Assembly (NCBI GenBank): GCA_900547405.1
Contig: URGL01000005.1
Span: 1 to 64,000 of the forward strand
DNA: 64,000 bases
Direction of reading: 5' to 3'
Source of the DNA: an uncultured Eubacteriales bacterium
Lineage (GTDB): Bacteria; Bacillota; Clostridia; Oscillospirales; Oscillospiraceae
Shown: in pieces, positions 25,964 to 33,900 of the stretch
Numbering within the stretch: position 1 is the first letter of the stretch
Layout of the letters: every line of letters starts with the position of its first letter
Position numbers and translations under genes: made by a program
Notes under the pieces: model-generated
Seen by the model: only the letters and a program-made list of their open reading frames with translations
Databases searched by the model: none
Told to the model about the DNA's origin: nothing

Positions 25964-26016
25964 TCCCCACTTTCCAAAAGCACTTACGGACCGGTTTCCC
26001 TTTCCATACAGCCCCT

Positions 26017-26045
26017 ATTGTAAGATAATTTCTCCCTAAAATCAA
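26017..26045 (-). promoter_or_regulatory. Promoter of the trmL-pgk-tpiA operon
   Basis: TTGATT (26040-26045), 17-nt spacer, TACAAT (26017-26022) on the minus strand. The rest of the 323-base gap (25964-26286) holds AT-rich sequence and the repeat at 26223; I see no gene in it. Confidence 0.7.
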
Positions 26046-26222
26046 TGAGAAAATCGAAAATTTTCAGAATTTTTTCTACCTTGCCCAGAAACTTCTTTTT
26101 CGCCGCCGATTTCTTGTGAACTTTGCTCTGATTCAATGGATTCTCCAGGCTTTTCTTTGTATATTCCGGCAATTCTCCCTTGTTATCCCCGTTTTCCGCC
26201 CGGAAGAGTGGGATAGGAAAAG

Positions 26223-26285
26223 CCCTCTCCTACCAGGAGAGGGCCAATGCCTTGGCGGCAGGGCGAAGCCCTGCCGGACGAGGGG
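26223..26285. repeat. Palindromic intergenic repeat, partial copy (C)
   Basis: CCCTCTCC/GGAGAGGG hairpin followed by a GGCAGGGC/GCCCTGCC hairpin and GGACGAGGGG. It matches the first half of copy A (32374-32486), including the spacing of the second palindrome. It abuts the stop codon of the lipoprotein gene at 26287. Confidence 0.7.
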
Positions 26286-26286
26286 A

Positions 26287-27144
26287 TCACCCCACCGCGT
26301 CTTCCAGCTCGCCGTCCGTTTCCGTCCAGCTGGCAGCCTCGGCGGTCAGGGTCCGGCCGTCGGAGAGGCGGACGGAAAGCAGCAGACGCAGGGTGCCGCC
26401 ATCGTCCAGGTCCGGCAGGGACAAGGTCACATCCTGGGCAGAACCTACAAAGCTGCCCTCTGTCTCTCCTTCATCCAGTTCCACAGGAATCTCCGACAGT
26501 GTCTCATCCCCCAGAAGCCACAGAAGCTTGGCCTCTTCCACCGTCGAGGGTGTTCCGTCCTGGGTCAGCAGCGGAGCCTGGACGGCAGCGGTGACATCCA
26601 GAGTGATCCGGTCCTTGTCGATCTTCGGGTCCAGGGCCAGGGCGCTGGCGTAGCTTTTCAGGCTGCTGGCCAGATAGGTGAGCTTCGGCAGCACCGGATT
26701 ATCCGGAGTGGTCAGAGCCGTCTGGTCCATAGTCCCCTCGGCGGAGGTCAGGACGCAATAGTAGCCGTAGCCATCCTGGGGAGGCAGGGTCAGGCTGGCC
26801 CGGAAGAGCTCCCCATCCCAATCGGCGGGGATCCTGGCCTCTTCCTGCCCCTCCCGGGACACCACCAGCTCTGCCTTCTGGCCCTCCTCGTGAGCCGAGG
26901 GCCGGGCGGTAAAGACAATGGAGGCGGGTTCCCCTTCCCCAGCCCCCCGAGCTTCCAGAGTCCAGCTCTCCAAGCGGGTATTTTTCAGCTGATTCAGCTG
27001 GGCTTGCAAAGATTCTACCTGGGCCTGGAGGCTGTTGTTTTCCTCCCGAAGCCGCAGGATCTCCGCTTCATAGTCCTTGGTATTTCCGCCGCAGCCCGTC
27101 AGGAGCAGACTCAGCAGCAGGAAAATCGGTACCCATCGTTTCAT
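26287..27144 (-). CDS. Lipoprotein with coiled coil, function unknown
   Basis: 285 residues. Signal peptide with lipobox LLTGC (Cys about 18); then a heptad-patterned coiled coil at about 24-55 (YEAEILRLREENNSLQAQVE); then about 220 residues of beta-rich sequence in two similar halves (WTLEARGAGEGEPASIVFTA and ITLDVTAAVQAPLL). I do not recognise a family. AAAGGGC lies upstream. It starts 59 bases after degV ends and may share its transcript. Confidence 0.7.
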   Translation of the reverse strand: MKRWVPIFLLLSLLLTGCGGNTKDYEAEILRLREENNSLQAQVESLQAQLNQLKNTRLESWTLEARGAGEGEPASIVFTARPSAHEEGQKAELVVSREGQEEARIPADWDGELFRASLTLPPQDGYGYYCVLTSAEGTMDQTALTTPDNPVLPKLTYLASSLKSYASALALDPKIDKDRITLDVTAAVQAPLLTQDGTPSTVEEAKLLWLLGDETLSEIPVELDEGETEGSFVGSAQDVTLSLPDLDDGGTLRLLLSVRLSDGRTLTAEAASWTETDGELEDAVG

Positions 27145-27203
27145 TTACTTGCCCTTTCTTTGCTTTTTTCTTAGAATTCCCACAAAGGCGAAAAGAATCC
27201 TTT

Positions 27204-28037
27204 TTATTTTGTCTCCAAGCCAATGAGCAGGCTGCCCTTCTCCGCATAGTAGCTGCACAGGCCGCCGGACACCGCCACAGAGATATCCGCGTCCGGGTAG
27301 TGGCCCCGTAGCCGTGCCGCCAGGTCCTGGGCCACCCCTTCATTTTGCACATGGGTGATCCGGACCTTACCGCCCTGGTAGCCGGCCTCCTGCATCTGCT
27401 CCAGAATGACGGTCTCTGCCCGCTTATCTCCCCGGGCCTTGCCGATGGTGGCCAGAGTCCCCTCCGGAGAAGCGGTACCAATGACCCGTATGTTCATAAC
27501 GCTGACTGCCGCCGCGGTGACCTTGCCGATCCGACCATTCTGGGCCAGATTGTGGAGGCTGTGGAGGCTGAAAAACAGCCGGGTATGCCGCATATAATCC
27601 TCCGCCTGACGGATGACCTCCTCAAATTCCAGCCCGGCATTCACCAGCTCCCGGAGCTTCTCCAGAAGCAGAAGCTCCTCCGGCCCTGTGGATAAGCTGT
27701 CGAAAACATGGACGCTGGCCTCGGGGCTGGCCTGCTGGTACAGATCCGCCGCCACCTTAGCGGAATTGTAGGAGCCGGACAGTCCGCTGGTAATGGTCAC
27801 GACATACACCGTGTCTGCTCCCTCAAAGGCCTCCAGCCAGGCAGCCACGCTGGGGCAGGCGGTATAGGACCGCCCTTTATGGCTGTGCAGGCAGTCCACC
27901 ATCTCCCCCACATTCAGCTCCGGGTCGTCAATAAAGGCTCTGCCGTCGTCGGTGGAAATGTGCAAGGGCACCGCCCGGAAGTCCACGCCGGGCATGGTAT
28001 ACACATCGCAGGAAGAATCCGCTACGAGTCGAATCAT
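27204..28037 (-). CDS. DegV family fatty-acid-binding protein
   Basis: DegV/FakB proteins bind a fatty acid for phosphorylation by the kinase FakA, feeding phospholipid synthesis; FakA is not in this window. Seen: IRLVADSSCDV at the N-terminus, TSGLSGSYNSA (fatty-acid carboxylate/phosphate contact region) and a C-terminal domain (IRVIGTASPEGTL, HVQNEGVAQDLAARL). The start at 28037 has GGAGG ten bases upstream; an upstream ATG lies in the promoter region. 277 residues, normal size. Confidence 0.9.
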   Translation of the reverse strand: MIRLVADSSCDVYTMPGVDFRAVPLHISTDDGRAFIDDPELNVGEMVDCLHSHKGRSYTACPSVAAWLEAFEGADTVYVVTITSGLSGSYNSAKVAADLYQQASPEASVHVFDSLSTGPEELLLLEKLRELVNAGLEFEEVIRQAEDYMRHTRLFFSLHSLHNLAQNGRIGKVTAAAVSVMNIRVIGTASPEGTLATIGKARGDKRAETVILEQMQEAGYQGGKVRITHVQNEGVAQDLAARLRGHYPDADISVAVSGGLCSYYAEKGSLLIGLETK

Positions 28038-28069
28038 AAAAAGTAGCCTCCAAATATCGTTGTGGTACC

Positions 28070-28098
28070 ATGGTAACACCGTTTTGCGTAAGTGTCAA
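28070..28098 (-). promoter_or_regulatory. Promoter of degV
   Basis: TTGACA (28093-28098), 17-nt spacer, TACCAT (28070-28075) on the minus strand. The -10 overlaps a small TACCATGGTA palindrome that could be an operator. Confidence 0.6.
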
Positions 28099-28117
28099 AT
28101 AAATAAAATGTGTACTA

Positions 28118-28206
28118 TTACAAATGCAGCAGCACCCTGGCAATATTGAAGTAGATCAGAAGCGTTGTGGTATCCACAATGGTTGTGATCAGGGGCGAAT
28201 GTCCCC
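28118..28206 (-). pseudogene. Remnant of mgtE C-terminus
   Basis: The minus strand translates as HSPLITTIVDTTTLLIYF then NIARVLLHL and a TAA (28118-28120). This closely fits the last transmembrane helix of MgtE magnesium transporters. Upstream the frame meets a TGA within about 15 codons and no more of the protein is found before the next gene at 28272, so only the tail survives. It lies in the 234-base gap upstream of degV. Confidence 0.6.
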
Positions 28207-28271
28207 CACGCTGCGACAGAACACAAGCTCTTCCTCAAAGCGCTGCTTCTGTTTGGTTTTGCAAGAGGATA

Positions 28272-29483
28272 TCAGTCCACATCCCCCTCCAGCGTCGCGC
28301 TGCCAAATTCACCCGCCACCTCTACCGACTGGATCTTCTCAATATTGATGGCGCTGTTGAGCATACAGAGCAAGTCGTCGTGCTCAATGACCCGCTTGAA
28401 CACGGTATTGTCGGTCAAGTCGTCCATGACCACAAAATCTGTGCCGTCGGTCATGTGGAAGATCAGGGTTTTGATGGCGTCGCCCCGGTCGGCGTAATGG
28501 GATGGACGGATCCAGACGCAGAGGGAATTGACGTAGATACCCCCCTGGCCGAAGGTTTTGTAGGGCAGACTGCCGCTGTCCGGGAGGGAGACGCAGACCA
28601 TTTCATCCATGTGAGCCTGATTGAAGGCCCGGATTACCAGCATAAAGTATGCCCAGCTTTGCAGATCATCGACATGGGTGGCGATGTCGTCGATCAGGTC
28701 GTCGCCGCAGAGGGCACGCATCCGGGCCACGGCCTCGTCGGGTGTCAGCTCCGCTTTCAACTGCTCCTCCAATTTTTGCTGCTCTACGGATTCCTGGCTG
28801 CGCAGTTCTTCTGATTGGGCCGGGAAGGATACCAGCAGCTCCGTCCCCTTATCCAAATCCGCACGGAAATAGAAGGTGAAGGCCAGGAGATGATCCGTGG
28901 TTTTCTCGGGGATCAGGTAGGGCCAGCCATACTGGTTGAAATTCAGGTAGTTTCCGTGGAGGCCGCCAAGGCGGCCACCCATGCCTAAGCCCATATTCTC
29001 CTCGGAGATGGGCTCGTCGTGCTCCAAGAGCATGGTCATAAAGCCGCATTGGGTGGCACTGTCGTAGACATAGGCATCCACCGTCAGCTTGTAGCCAGGG
29101 GCAGAAATACTCTTGCCCACAGGGGATACCCATTTTTCCAGTTCCTGGGCCACGGTTTCCTCCACCGGGAGCTTTTCGTAGCCCGGGATAGTCCAGGTTG
29201 CTCCCGGCTTGACCGGGTCGGAGCCCTCGCCGGGGGCGGCGCTGTCGAAGCCGGTGTTCTCACCGTAGAGTCCAGCGATCATTTCCTTTGGGCTGCCCCA
29301 GAGGATGGTGACGTAAGCCACGGCGCAGCCCACTAAAAGCAGGGTCAAGGCAATGATGGCAGCAATCAGCCAGAGTTTCTTGGTGTGCAGCCTTCTGGAT
29401 ACAGGAGAATCCTGCCGCTCCACCTGGAGGAGGAATTCTGAATCAATGCCGGTCATTCCTTTAAAAAGCTGAAACGAAGTCAT
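28272..29483 (-). CDS. Probable membrane anti-sigma factor
   Basis: 403 residues. A short cytoplasmic N-terminus (MTSFQLFKGMTGIDSEFLLQ), then one transmembrane helix (about 38-60, WLIAAIIALTLLLVGCAVAYV), then a large extracytoplasmic region with no motif I recognise. The ATG overlaps the stop of the ECF sigma gene by four bases (ATGA), the standard arrangement of an ECF sigma and its membrane-bound anti-sigma. The role as anti-sigma is inferred from that coupling and the single-helix topology. The much longer frame from 29795 overlaps the sigma gene and is rejected. Confidence 0.7.
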   Translation of the reverse strand: MTSFQLFKGMTGIDSEFLLQVERQDSPVSRRLHTKKLWLIAAIIALTLLLVGCAVAYVTILWGSPKEMIAGLYGENTGFDSAAPGEGSDPVKPGATWTIPGYEKLPVEETVAQELEKWVSPVGKSISAPGYKLTVDAYVYDSATQCGFMTMLLEHDEPISEENMGLGMGGRLGGLHGNYLNFNQYGWPYLIPEKTTDHLLAFTFYFRADLDKGTELLVSFPAQSEELRSQESVEQQKLEEQLKAELTPDEAVARMRALCGDDLIDDIATHVDDLQSWAYFMLVIRAFNQAHMDEMVCVSLPDSGSLPYKTFGQGGIYVNSLCVWIRPSHYADRGDAIKTLIFHMTDGTDFVVMDDLTDNTVFKRVIEHDDLLCMLNSAINIEKIQSVEVAGEFGSATLEGDVD

Positions 29484-30037
29484 TGCAGGCCCTCCTTTTT
29501 GAGCGTATCGGCCAGTTTCTTTCTGGTTCTTTGCAGGATGTACTTGATCTGATTGGCGGACAGCCCTGTCCTCTGGGTGATCTCCGGCTGGGTACTGGCG
29601 TAGTAGTAGCGCAGCAGAAAGACCGTGCGGTCCCTCTCCGGCAGGGCCCGGAGGAAGCGGTTCAGAGTGGCTGTCCGCTCCTTGCGCAGCAGCTCCGTCT
29701 CCGGGGTCTCCTCCCCCGCCACACACTCCGCCAGCTCGTCCAGCACCAGCTGGGTCTCCCCGCCCCCTCGCTTCCCGGCGGTGTTCTTTCGCCAACGGTC
29801 AATGGAGAGGTTCCGGGTAAGCTTGCCCAAAAAAGTGGAAAACCGCTGAGGCCGCCGGGGTGGGATCAGCTTCCAGGCGGAATAATAGGTATCGTTGACG
29901 CTTTCCTCCGCATCCGATGGGCTCTGCAAAATATGATTGGCGATGCTGTAGCAATAAGGCCCGTATTTCTGGTCCGTCTCCATAATCGCCTGCTCGGACC
30001 GGGCAAAGTATAGGTCCAGGATTTCGTTGTCATCCAT
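29480..30037 (-). CDS. ECF-type RNA polymerase sigma factor
   Basis: 185-residue sigma-70 family protein with only regions 2 and 4. Region 2: NHILQSPSDAEESVNDTYYSAWKLIPP (core binding), then FSTFLGKLTRNLSIDRWRK (-10 recognition). Region 4: LPERDRTVFLLRYYYASTQPEITQRTGLSANQIKYILQRTRKKL (helix-turn-helix for -35). AAGGAGG eight bases upstream. A TATAAT lies at 30067-30072 but without a clear -35. Co-translated with the membrane protein that follows. Confidence 0.9.
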   Translation of the reverse strand: MDDNEILDLYFARSEQAIMETDQKYGPYCYSIANHILQSPSDAEESVNDTYYSAWKLIPPRRPQRFSTFLGKLTRNLSIDRWRKNTAGKRGGGETQLVLDELAECVAGEETPETELLRKERTATLNRFLRALPERDRTVFLLRYYYASTQPEITQRTGLSANQIKYILQRTRKKLADTLKKEGLQ

Positions 30038-30203
30038 GGGGCTGCCTCCTTTTTTCTGTCTTCACCATTATACACGGAAAAATGTGGGAGGTGGGGAAAG
30101 TTTTTCTCGCTCTTTTTTCCATTTTATAACAAACAGCTTCCCCTGTATAGACCAAAATGAGTTGGTATATTGCAGGGGGTCAAAATTTTCCCCATTTTCC
30201 CCC

Positions 30204-30232
30204 TTGCATCTTCTCTTCAAAAGTGCTATACT
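30204..30232 (+). promoter_or_regulatory. Promoter of thrS
   Basis: TTGCAT (30204-30209), 17-nt spacer, TATACT (30227-30232), just upstream of the T-box leader. Confidence 0.75.
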
Positions 30233-30239
30233 TTTGGCA

Positions 30240-30468
30240 GTAGCGTTGATGAAGACCGAATCCGTGTGATTCCCTTCCCAGAGAGGCGGGCAGAAGCTGA
30301 AAGTCCGCTGTGGGGATACGGAGGAGACCACTTCTGAGCCGTGCGTGAGAAAGCCAATGGGCGCAAACGCACCGCATTTTCCGCCCCGCGACAGTGGGCT
30401 TTGAGTGAAAAGTCAAGGTGGAACCGTGCTTTATTCAGGCACCCTTGGAAATCCAGGGGTGCCTTTTT
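30240..30468 (+). promoter_or_regulatory. Threonine T-box leader with terminator
   Basis: An AGAGAG-type stem I segment and GCTGAAAGTCCGC are followed by the probable specifier ACC (Thr, 30328-30330, in GGAGACCACTTCTG). The T-box itself, AAGGTGGAACCGTGC, is at 30415-30429. The antiterminator competes with terminator GGCACCC...GGGTGCC (30438-30463) and five T (30464-30468). Uncharged tRNA-Thr would stabilise the antiterminator and turn thrS on. Confidence 0.93.
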
Positions 30469-30500
30469 GCATCCCTACACTCGAAAAAGGAGACAAAACC

Positions 30501-32288
30501 ATGAAAATCATTTACAAAGACGGTACCGTTGCCGAATGCCCTCCCGAAGAAGCCCAGCACGTTCTGCGCCACACCGCTGCCCACATCATGGCCCAGGCCA
30601 TTCAGCATCTGTACCCCGATGCGGACTTTGCTTACGGCCCTGCCACTGAAAAGGGCTTCTACTACGACGTGGACTTTGGCGACAAGAAGCTGACAGACGA
30701 GGATCTGGAGGCCATTGAAAAAGAGATGAAGAAAATCGTCAAGGCCAATCTGCCCATCAAGCCCTTCATCCTGCCTCGGGACGAGGCCATCCAGCTCATG
30801 CACGACCGTCACGCAAAATATAAGGAAGAGCACATCGGTGATCTGCCCGAAGATGCCGTCATCAGCTTCTATCAGCAGGGCGACTATATCGACATGTGCG
30901 TCGGCCCCCACCTGACCTACACCAAGGGTCTGAAAGCCTTCAAGCTCACCCAGCAGTCCGGCGCTTACTGGAAAAACGATGCCAACAACAAGATGCTGAC
31001 CCGGATCAACGGCGTGGCTTTCTTCTCCCAGGAGGAGCTGGACGAGTATCTCAAGCAGCAGGAAGAGGCCAAAGCCCGGGATCATCGGAAAATCGGCAAG
31101 GAAATGGGCCTGTTTATGACCGACGAGCTGGTTGGCCGCGGTCTGCCCATGTTCCTGCCCAGAGGCTACACGGTGTGGCAGGAGCTGGAAAACTATATCA
31201 AGGAAAAGGAACGGAAGCTGGGCTATCAGCACGTCATGACTCCCTGCGTAGGCACCGTGGCCCTGTACCAGACCTCCGGCCACTGGGCCCACTACAAGGA
31301 CAATATGTTCCCGGCTATGGAAGTGGACGGCGAGAGCTTCGTCCTGCGGCCCATGAACTGCCCTCACCACATGATGATCTACGCCAATCGCCCCCACTCC
31401 TACCGGGAGCTGCCCATCCGGATCGGCGAGATCGCCCACGATTTCCGCTACGAGTCCAGCGGCACCCTGAAGGGCATTGAGCGGGGCCGCCACTTCTGCC
31501 AGAACGATGCTCATCTGTTTGTCACCCCCGACCAGATCAAGGATGAGGTAGCCCGGGTCGTGAACCTGATTTCCGATGTCTACAAGGATTTCGGCATTAC
31601 CGACTACCGCTGCGTCCTTTCCCTCCGGGACCCCGAGGACAAGGTCAAGTATCATCCCGATGATGCCATGTGGGACAAGGCCGAGTCCGCTCTGCGGGAA
31701 GTGCTGACGGAGCTGGGTATCCACTTCACCGAGGAGATCGGTGAGGCCGCCTTCTACGGCCCCAAGCTGGATGTCAATGTGAAGCCTGCTGTGGGCGCGG
31801 AATACACCCTGTCCACCTGCCAGCTGGACTTCTGCCTGCCTGCCAAGTTCGACCTGAAATACGTGGATTCCAACGGCGTAGAGCAGACCCCTGTGGTGCT
31901 GCACCGGGCCATCCTGGGCTCTCTGGACCGGTTCATGGCCTATATGATCGAAGAGACCAAGGGCAAGTTCCCCGTATGGCTGGCACCTCTGCAGGTCAAG
32001 GTCCTGCCCGTGTCCGAGAAGACCATGGACTATGCCAAGCAGGTCAATCAGGCTCTGGAGGATGCCAATATCCGCACCCAGCTGGACGAGCGCAGTGAGA
32101 AGATCGGCTACAAGATCCGGGAAGCCCGTCAGATCGACCGGGCACCTTATATGCTGATCCTGGGTGCCAAGGAAGCCGAGGAGGGCACCATCTCCGTCCG
32201 GAACCGGGATACCGACGAGACCACCGTCATGAACCTGAACGACTTCATTGCCAAGGTGAGAAACGAAATCGCTACCCGGGCAAGATAA
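30501..32288 (+). CDS. thrS: Threonyl-tRNA synthetase, form lacking the TGS domain
   Basis: Charges tRNA-Thr. From the ATG at 30501 (AAGGAG nine bases upstream) it has 595 residues. The N-terminus goes almost directly into the editing domain (HVLRHTAAHIMAQAI with the HxxxH zinc/editing motif, then MCVGPHL). The usual N-terminal TGS/ubiquitin-like domain of about 60 residues is missing. Catalytic core: motif 2 DFRYESSGTLKGIERGRHF, zinc-ligand cysteine in LRPMNCPHHMMIY, motif 3 VVLHRAILGSLDRFMAYMIE. The anticodon-binding domain follows at about 495-590 (VLPVSEKTMDYA). Confidence 0.96.
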   Translation: MKIIYKDGTVAECPPEEAQHVLRHTAAHIMAQAIQHLYPDADFAYGPATEKGFYYDVDFGDKKLTDEDLEAIEKEMKKIVKANLPIKPFILPRDEAIQLMHDRHAKYKEEHIGDLPEDAVISFYQQGDYIDMCVGPHLTYTKGLKAFKLTQQSGAYWKNDANNKMLTRINGVAFFSQEELDEYLKQQEEAKARDHRKIGKEMGLFMTDELVGRGLPMFLPRGYTVWQELENYIKEKERKLGYQHVMTPCVGTVALYQTSGHWAHYKDNMFPAMEVDGESFVLRPMNCPHHMMIYANRPHSYRELPIRIGEIAHDFRYESSGTLKGIERGRHFCQNDAHLFVTPDQIKDEVARVVNLISDVYKDFGITDYRCVLSLRDPEDKVKYHPDDAMWDKAESALREVLTELGIHFTEEIGEAAFYGPKLDVNVKPAVGAEYTLSTCQLDFCLPAKFDLKYVDSNGVEQTPVVLHRAILGSLDRFMAYMIEETKGKFPVWLAPLQVKVLPVSEKTMDYAKQVNQALEDANIRTQLDERSEKIGYKIREARQIDRAPYMLILGAKEAEEGTISVRNRDTDETTVMNLNDFIAKVRNEIATRAR

Positions 32289-32302
32289 CTGAATTCTTCT
32301 TT

Positions 32303-32333
32303 TCCTCCCGCCTTGCGGCGGGAGGAATTTTTT
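32303..32333 (+). terminator. Terminator of thrS
   Basis: TCCTCCCGCC/GGCGGGAGGA perfect 10-bp stem, 4-nt loop, followed by ATTTTTT. Confidence 0.93.
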
Positions 32334-32334
32334 C

Positions 32335-32362
32335 TTGACGAAAAGTGCGGAAGCGGTATAAT
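32335..32362 (+). promoter_or_regulatory. Promoter of the second MATE gene
   Basis: TTGACG (32335-32340), 16-nt spacer, TATAAT (32357-32362). The intergenic repeat A follows in the 5' untranslated region. Confidence 0.8.
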
Positions 32363-32373
32363 GAGAGGGAATA

Positions 32374-32486
32374 CCCCTCTCCTGGGAGAGGGTGGCACGC
32401 CGGAGGCGTGACGGGTGTGGGGCCACTGAGTCTGTACTCCCCTCTTCCGTCTCGGCTTCGCCGAGCCACCTTCCCCAAGGGGAAGG
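32374..32486. repeat. Palindromic intergenic repeat, full copy (A)
   Basis: Order of palindromes: CCCTCTCC/GGAGAGGG, CACGCC/GGCGTG, GACGGGTGTGGGGCC core, CTCGGC/GCCGAG around TTC, and CCTTCCCC/GGGGAAGG. Reverse-complement copy B (53881-54004) has the same order; copies C (26223) and D (62309) are partial. The last palindrome is followed by TCCGATTTTTT, so here it could also terminate transcription just before the MATE gene. Confidence 0.8.
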
Positions 32487-32508
32487 TCCGATTTTTTACG
32501 GAGGAAGT

Positions 32509-33900
32509 ATGAAAAAGAGAACGTTGGACAGGCAGATGCTGTCCGTTATTTTTGCGCTGGCCTGGCCCACCATGCTGGAAGAACTGATGCAGACCGCCGT
32601 GCAGTACATCGATACCGCCATGGTAGGCACCCTGGGCACCCAAGCCACGGCGGCGGTAGGAGCCACCGGCACCGTATCCTGGCTGGTGGGCAGTACGGTT
32701 TCAGCCGTAGGCGTTGGCTTCCTGGCCTATATCTCCCAGGCTTTCGGAGCCGGGGAGCAGGAGCGGGCCAAGCGGGCCTCCGCCCAGTCCTGTCTGGCGG
32801 TGCTGGTGCTGGGGGTACTGCTGACGTTTGCCACCGTTGGGCTCAGCAACCGCATTGTGGTCTGGATGCAGGTAGATCCCCTCATCCGGGAGAGCGCCGC
32901 GGCCTACTTCCGCATTCTCTACCTTCCCATGCTCTTCCGGGCAGCCAGTATTCTCTTTGCCACGGTGCTTCGGGCGGTGGGAGACACCCAGGCCCCTATG
33001 CGGGTAGGCCTCAAAGTCAACCTGATCAACATTGTTCTAAACTTTCTGCTCATCTATTCCAAGAGAACCGTTTCTCTTTTTGGCATCGCCCTGCCCCTTT
33101 GGGGCGCAGGCTGGGGCATTAACGGCGCGGCGGCAGCCAGTGCCATTGCCTATGCCTACGGCGGCATTGCCATGACCCGCCGTCTGTGGCAGCATTCGGA
33201 TATCTCTCCCAGGGGCCAGCGGTTTCAGCCGGATATGCAGGTGCTGCGGCCCTGCCTGAAAATAGCCTTCCCCAATATGCTCCAGCGCTTTGGCACCAGC
33301 CTGGGCTATGTTGCCTTTGCCTCCATGATCAATGCCTTGGGGGACGTATCTGCCGCCGCCCACACCATTGCCAATACGGTGGAGTCCCTGTTCTATATCC
33401 CCGGCTGGGGCATGCAGACCGCCGCCGCCACTCTGGCAGGCAATGCCCTGGGTGCCAAGGACGGCAAGCGGCTCAACAGCCTGGCCGGTACCTTCCTGCC
33501 GCTGGAAATCGGTCTGATGGTGGTCTCCGGCGGAATGCTGTTCCTCTTCGCCCCCCAGCTGGTGGGTATCTTCACCAGAGACCCGCAGGTCCAGAAGCTT
33601 GGGGCCACCGTTCTTCGGATGGTGGCCGTATCCGAGCCCTTCTATGGCGTTCCCATTGTCCTGGAGGGCCTGATGCAGGGCACCGGCCGAACCTCCGCCC
33701 CCTTCGTCTTTAACATTGCGGGGATGTGGGGTGTCCGGATCCTGGGCACCTTTGTCTGCACCCGTCTGTTGGGCCTGGGGCTTATCTCCGCTTGGGGCTG
33801 CATGATCGGACATAATCTGCTGCTGTTTGTACTGTTCGCCGGATATTACGCCAGCGGGAAGGCCTTGCCAAAGGTGAAGGAAAGGAGCTGCACAGAATGA
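32509..33900 (+). CDS. MATE family efflux transporter
   Basis: 463-residue multidrug exporter, a different subgroup from the 14488 gene. Features: FALAWPTMLEELMQTAVQYIDTAMVGTLG, QVDPLIRESAAAYFRILYL, FATVLRAVGDTQAPMRVGL, and in the C-lobe YIPGWGMQTAAATLAGNALGA and LEGLMQGTGRTSAPF. GGAGGAAG lies before the ATG at 32509; the longer frame begins inside repeat A. Its last four bases overlap the exonuclease gene. Substrate unknown. Confidence 0.92.
   Translation: MKKRTLDRQMLSVIFALAWPTMLEELMQTAVQYIDTAMVGTLGTQATAAVGATGTVSWLVGSTVSAVGVGFLAYISQAFGAGEQERAKRASAQSCLAVLVLGVLLTFATVGLSNRIVVWMQVDPLIRESAAAYFRILYLPMLFRAASILFATVLRAVGDTQAPMRVGLKVNLINIVLNFLLIYSKRTVSLFGIALPLWGAGWGINGAAAASAIAYAYGGIAMTRRLWQHSDISPRGQRFQPDMQVLRPCLKIAFPNMLQRFGTSLGYVAFASMINALGDVSAAAHTIANTVESLFYIPGWGMQTAAATLAGNALGAKDGKRLNSLAGTFLPLEIGLMVVSGGMLFLFAPQLVGIFTRDPQVQKLGATVLRMVAVSEPFYGVPIVLEGLMQGTGRTSAPFVFNIAGMWGVRILGTFVCTRLLGLGLISAWGCMIGHNLLLFVLFAGYYASGKALPKVKERSCTE

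Noticed and set aside
30435..32426. A 663-codon open frame antisense to thrS, and similar long antisense frames at 11783-13990, 3589-4926 and 40040-41398
   Set aside because: They are shadows caused by high GC at codon third positions. The opposite-strand frames match known families with good starts, while these lack ribosome binding sites and recognisable domains.
32374..32486. Repeat A as an insertion sequence
   Set aside because: It is only about 113 bases, encodes nothing, and no transposase is in the window; it fits a non-coding palindromic element.
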